Assembly: GCF_016924145.1 (NCBI RefSeq)
Contig: NZ_JAFFZO010000015.1
Coordinates: 50,240-114,239, forward strand
Direction: 5' to 3'
Length of the DNA: 64,000 nucleotides
DNA from: Amphritea pacifica
Lineage (GTDB): Bacteria > Pseudomonadota > Gammaproteobacteria > Pseudomonadales > Balneatricaceae
Positions 60,841 through 64,000 of this stretch are shown in pieces. A program made the translations under genes and the position numbers. How positions within the stretch are numbered: position 1 is the stretch's first letter; every line of letters begins with the position of its first letter. Under the pieces are notes generated by a model. It saw only the letters and a program-made list of their open reading frames with translations. It did no database searches and was not told the origin of the DNA.

Positions 60841-62566
60841 ACTCATTATCCGTCGCCGCGAGGCCGACCCGAACAGTAAAGTTTTCAGTCAGGTGCACCC
60901 GTTGCTGGCGCGTATTTACGCCAGTCGCGGTCTGGATAATGCTGAGGCTCTGGGACGAAGCCTGCAGCAGCTGCAAACCGGCCGGGATATGCTCGGGTTG
61001 GCACAGGCGGTCAAACGACTGGTTATGGCGTTGCAGCAGGATCAGCATATTCTGATTATCGGTGACTTTGACTGCGATGGTGCCACCAGTACTGCAGTAG
61101 CTGTGCTGGGACTGGGGATGATGGGCGCCAACCGGGTCAGTTATCTGGTACCCAACCGGTTTGAGTTTGGCTATGGCTTAAGCCCGGAAATTGTAAACGT
61201 GGCGGCGCAGCAACAGCCCGATCTGATTATTACGGTAGATAACGGCATCTCCAGTGTCAGCGGGGTTGCTGAAGCGAATGCGCTGGGTATCGATGTATTG
61301 ATTACCGACCACCATCTGCCTGGCGACCAGCTGCCGGATGCCTGCGCCATCGTTAATCCAAATCAACCGGGTTGTAACTTCAGTGAGAAATCCACCTGTG
61401 GCGTGGGCGTAATCTTCTATGTGATGACCGCGTTGCGCCGCGCTTTAGAAGAGCAGAACTGGTTTGAAGTCCGGGGCCTGGCTAAACCTAATCTCGGTAG
61501 TTTGCTGGATCTGGTGGCACTGGGGACGGTGGCCGATGTCGTGCCACTGGAACAGAACAACCGCACCCTGGTCTATCAGGGGCTGCAACGGATCCGCTCG
61601 GGTAAAGCCCGGCCGGGCATTATGGCGCTGATTGAGATTAGCGGGCGTCAGCGAAGTCGTCTGACGGCGACGGATCTCGGCTTTGCTCTGGCCCCCCGGT
61701 TGAATGCTGCGGGTCGTCTGGACGATATGTCGATCGGTATTGAGTGCCTTCTGACCAATGACCCGGAATGTGCGCAAAAGCTGGCGCTGCAACTGGATAC
61801 CCTGAATCAGGAACGCCGCGGAATCGAGCAGGAGATGCAGCAGCAGGCGGTAGCGCTGCTGGATGAGTTGCAGCTGGATGCTGAAGGGGAGTTGCCCTTC
61901 GGTCTCTGCCTCTATGATCCGGACTGGCACCAGGGGGTGATCGGTATCCTGGCGTCGAGAATTAAGGATAAACTCAATCGCCCGGTGGTCGCTTTTGCCA
62001 TCGGCGATGAGGGGGAACTTAAGGGGTCTGCCCGCTCAGTGACCGGCTTTCATATCCGTGATGGCCTGGACGTGGTGGCGGCAAAACATCCTGAGCTGCT
62101 GAAAAAGTTTGGTGGCCATGCGATGGCCGCCGGTATGACCATTGCAGCCGACAATCTGGGGCTGTTTCAACAGGCGTTTGATGCTGAAGTTCGGCGTCAG
62201 CTAACCGCCGAACAGCTGCAACATGCGGTATTGACGGATGGCACCCTCACGGGTGCTGAACTATCGATGGAGATTGCGGAACTGTTACGGGAGTCGGGCC
62301 CCTGGGGGCATCAGTTTCCGGAACCGTTGTTTGATGGCGAGTTCTCCCTGCTACAGCAGCGAATCGTCGGTCAGCGGCACCTGAAACTGGTATTAATGGA
62401 GCCGCAAAGTGGTATCGCCATTGATGCGATCCACTTTAATGCCGATACTGATATCTGGCCGAATGACGCCATTCAGCGGGTTCGCGCTGTGTACCGGCTG
62501 GATATAAACGAGTTTCGCGGCCAGCGCAGTCTGCAACTGATGATTGACCACCTGCTGCCCCTCTGA
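60833..62566 (+). CDS. recJ: Single-stranded-DNA exonuclease RecJ
   Basis: A 577-residue 5'-3' exonuclease of the DHH superfamily. Motif I is IIGDFDCDGATS (Asp78, Asp80, Asp82), the DHH triad is at 159-161 (LITDHHLPG), CGVGVIFYVMTAL lies near 188, and the DHHA1 region shows KSSARS-type ELKGSARSVTGFHIRDGLD near 399-417 and FGGHAMAAGMTI near 427-438. All catalytic blocks are intact and the length is standard. It overlaps the YdcF-like gene by eight bases. Confidence 0.96.
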   Translation: MSELIIRRREADPNSKVFSQVHPLLARIYASRGLDNAEALGRSLQQLQTGRDMLGLAQAVKRLVMALQQDQHILIIGDFDCDGATSTAVAVLGLGMMGANRVSYLVPNRFEFGYGLSPEIVNVAAQQQPDLIITVDNGISSVSGVAEANALGIDVLITDHHLPGDQLPDACAIVNPNQPGCNFSEKSTCGVGVIFYVMTALRRALEEQNWFEVRGLAKPNLGSLLDLVALGTVADVVPLEQNNRTLVYQGLQRIRSGKARPGIMALIEISGRQRSRLTATDLGFALAPRLNAAGRLDDMSIGIECLLTNDPECAQKLALQLDTLNQERRGIEQEMQQQAVALLDELQLDAEGELPFGLCLYDPDWHQGVIGILASRIKDKLNRPVVAFAIGDEGELKGSARSVTGFHIRDGLDVVAAKHPELLKKFGGHAMAAGMTIAADNLGLFQQAFDAEVRRQLTAEQLQHAVLTDGTLTGAELSMEIAELLRESGPWGHQFPEPLFDGEFSLLQQRIVGQRHLKLVLMEPQSGIAIDAIHFNADTDIWPNDAIQRVRAVYRLDINEFRGQRSLQLMIDHLLPL

Positions 62567-62613
62567 CGGGCAGCCATTTTTGATGAAGAACTATTATTTA
62601 AGAGAATTACACC

Positions 62614-62796
62614 ATGAATGATTTTACCCTGGACGAACTGAATACCCTGGTCGCTGTATTTGAGAAGGCCGGTATTAGCGATGATGGCAGTGCTGAAGCG
62701 CTGATGTTCAGCCGTATTAAAACCGCACAGGCAGAGCGTGCTGAACTGGAAAGTATGGATTTTGATGATTGTCTGGGTGGTGCCTGCAAGCTGTGA
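62614..62796 (+). CDS. Small hypothetical protein upstream of nfo
   Basis: A 60-residue acidic protein ([35 protein letters not shown]..., ending [11 protein letters not shown]). An N-terminal helix pair is likely; the end has a C-x4-C pair (residues 53 and 58) that could bind metal or form a disulfide. No signal is seen. I do not recognise the family, but the ribosome region AGAGAATT, clean codon use and the 4-base stop-start overlap with nfo argue that it is real and coupled to nfo translation. Confidence 0.75.
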   Translation: MNDFTLDELNTLVAVFEKAGISDDGSAEALMFSRIKTAQAERAELESMDFDDCLGGACKL

Positions 62797-63662
62797 GTCG
62801 CGCTTTTTTGAATTATTTTGTCGGCGCCCATGTCAGTGCTAGTGGCGGGGTGGAAAATGCCCCGCTCAACGCTGCTAAACTCGGTGCCAATGCATTTGCC
62901 CTGTTTACTAAAAACCAGCGTCGCTGGGAGGCCAAACCGCTGACTAAGGGCAACATCAGTACGTTTCGTGATAGTTGTGAGCGGTTAGGCTTTACGCCTG
63001 AACAGATCCTCCCCCATGACAGCTATCTGATCAATCTGGGCCATCCGGAACCTGAGGCGTTAGAAAAATCCCGTGCCGCATTTATCGACGAACTGCAGCG
63101 CTGTGAGCAGCTGGGTCTGTGCTATCTCAACTTTCACCCGGGCAGTCATCTGCGTAAGGTGGATGAAGAAACCTGCCTTAACACCATCGCCGAATCGATC
63201 AATATCGCCCTGGATAAAACCGCCGGGGTGACCGCCGTAATTGAAAATACCGCCGGTCAGGGCAGTAATCTGGGCTGTCGTTTCGAGCATCTGGCTCATA
63301 TTATCGACCGTGTTGAAGATAAAAGCCGGGTCGGTGTCTGTCTCGATACCTGCCACACCTTCGCGTCCGGTTATGACCTGCGTGACCGGGCTGACTGTGA
63401 ACAGACCTTCGCCGAGTTTGAACGGATTGTCGGTTTTGACTATCTCAAAGGGATGCACCTGAACGACTCCAAAACGGCGTTCGACAGCCGTAAAGACCGT
63501 CATCACAGTCTCGGGATGGGCGAGATCGGTCTGGAAGTGTTCCGCTTTATTATGTCCGATGACCGTTTTCGTGGTATTCCGCTGGTGCTGGAAACCATCG
63601 ATGAGACGATCTGGGCGGAAGAGATTCAGATGTTGCGAGGATTTACTGATCTGAATTGGTAA
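62793..63662 (+). CDS. nfo: Endonuclease IV (AP endonuclease Nfo)
   Basis: A 289-residue zinc-dependent TIM-barrel enzyme that cuts DNA at abasic sites. The start GTG 62793 overlaps the small upstream gene; its product starts near [20 protein letters not shown]. Metal ligands are in the family motifs NFHPGSHL (about 109-116), [12 protein letters not shown] (about 149-160), [16 protein letters not shown] (about 180-195), [27 protein letters not shown] (about 219-245) and LETIDE (about 268-273). Alternative TTG starts lie a few codons later. Confidence 0.94.
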   Translation: MSRAFLNYFVGAHVSASGGVENAPLNAAKLGANAFALFTKNQRRWEAKPLTKGNISTFRDSCERLGFTPEQILPHDSYLINLGHPEPEALEKSRAAFIDELQRCEQLGLCYLNFHPGSHLRKVDEETCLNTIAESINIALDKTAGVTAVIENTAGQGSNLGCRFEHLAHIIDRVEDKSRVGVCLDTCHTFASGYDLRDRADCEQTFAEFERIVGFDYLKGMHLNDSKTAFDSRKDRHHSLGMGEIGLEVFRFIMSDDRFRGIPLVLETIDETIWAEEIQMLRGFTDLNW

Positions 63663-63758
63663 ATAGCCTGTACGGCATGCAACTTGCTGTATAAAATAAC
63701 ACCTATACAGTTTTCTGACAGGGGCCTGGAAGCCCCTCTCCGTTAAAAGGATTTAACG

Positions 63759-64000
63759 ATGTTTCTTAACGCAAACGAAGAACGCTTTTTCTTTCAGCTA
63801 CAGAATACAGACGATTCAGAACAGTTCAGTCTGGTCAGGCTTAACGGTGCCGAAGAGATCTCGGCGCTGTTTGCGTTTGCCATCGAAGTGGTCTCAGACG
63901 ATGGCGATATCGACTTCGCTACGCTGATCGGCCAGCCAGCGTTTGTTACCCTGCTGGATCAGACCGATGGCAGCGATGAGCTTACCCGTTATATCCACGG
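63759..64000 (+). CDS. vgrG: VgrG/TssI-type type VI secretion tip protein, 5' part
   Basis: The gene starts at ATG 63759 (AAGGATTT before it) and runs off the window; 80 residues are readable. They read FQLQNTDDSEQFSLVRLNGAEEISALFAFAIEVVS and DFATLIGQPAFVTLLDQTD, the opening of VgrG and Rhs-type spike proteins: an FSLVRLNG start, the ISALFAFAIEVVS strand and a LIGQPA turn. VgrG forms the tip of the type VI tube and can carry effectors. A TATAAAAT box lies near 63690. The effector and partner genes would be downstream. Confidence 0.85.
   Translation, partial: MFLNANEERFFFQLQNTDDSEQFSLVRLNGAEEISALFAFAIEVVSDDGDIDFATLIGQPAFVTLLDQTDGSDELTRYIH

Overview
The window looks like chromosomal DNA of a marine gammaproteobacterium, most plausibly an Oceanospirillales-type organism. 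The pointers are the housekeeping order (grpE-dnaK-dnaJ, ffh-rpsP-rimM-trmD-rplS, xerD-dsbC-hom-thrC-recJ), Fur next to BamE, the RatA-RnfH pair, a tmRNA whose tag decodes as ANDDNYALAA, and moderate GC content with AT-rich regulatory gaps. Genus-level placement is an inference; no rRNA or tRNA gene was found.

Layout. 1-188: tail of a flavin-dependent aromatic monooxygenase. 483-3173: a bufferin-type RiPP operon (DUF2282 precursor, DUF692/MNIO enzyme, DUF2063 partner, DoxX membrane protein). 3750-11523: an allantoin island with a FadR-type GntR regulator, two NCS1 permeases, allantoin racemase, allantoinase PuuE, allantoicase and ureidoglycolate lyase. 11701-27828: mostly core genes (HDOD protein, tmRNA and smpB, NSS symporter, ratA-rnfH, bamE/fur, recN, grpE-dnaK-dnaJ with a clear sigma-32 promoter, cysE, dapB, DUF3461, NIF3-like protein, marC, a 53-residue YqaE/Pmp3 protein, a Nudix hydrolase).

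28111-32397: a six-gene operon joining a membrane-anchored periplasmic protein, a NapH/CcoG-like polyferredoxin, a DsbD/SafE-like membrane protein and a private ExbB-ExbD-TonB set. It looks like a redox-linked TonB uptake system with an unidentified substrate. 32436-44896: a sigma-54 regulon. An XylR/DmpR-type activator is divergent from a near-consensus -24/-12 promoter that drives aldehyde dehydrogenase, DUF1302 and DUF1329 envelope proteins, a YCF48-like beta-propeller, an MMPL/RND transporter, an HSL-type esterase and an aryl-alcohol-type dehydrogenase. Together these suggest envelope handling and oxidation of a hydrophobic ester or aromatic alcohol. A TonB-dependent receptor follows on the other strand.

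47432-63662: core genes again (Nudix, DUF1289, thiamine-binding-like protein, CorC-like protein, CcsA-like protein, ffh, rpsP-rimM-trmD-rplS, xerD, dsbC, hom, thrC, YdcF-like, recJ, nfo). 63759-64000 is the start of a VgrG-type type VI secretion protein cut off by the window edge.

The best candidates for under-described biology are the bufferin operon, the polyferredoxin/TonB operon and the sigma-54 DUF1302-DUF1329-YCF48-MMPL cluster. All functional statements come from reading motifs by eye; no database search was possible.
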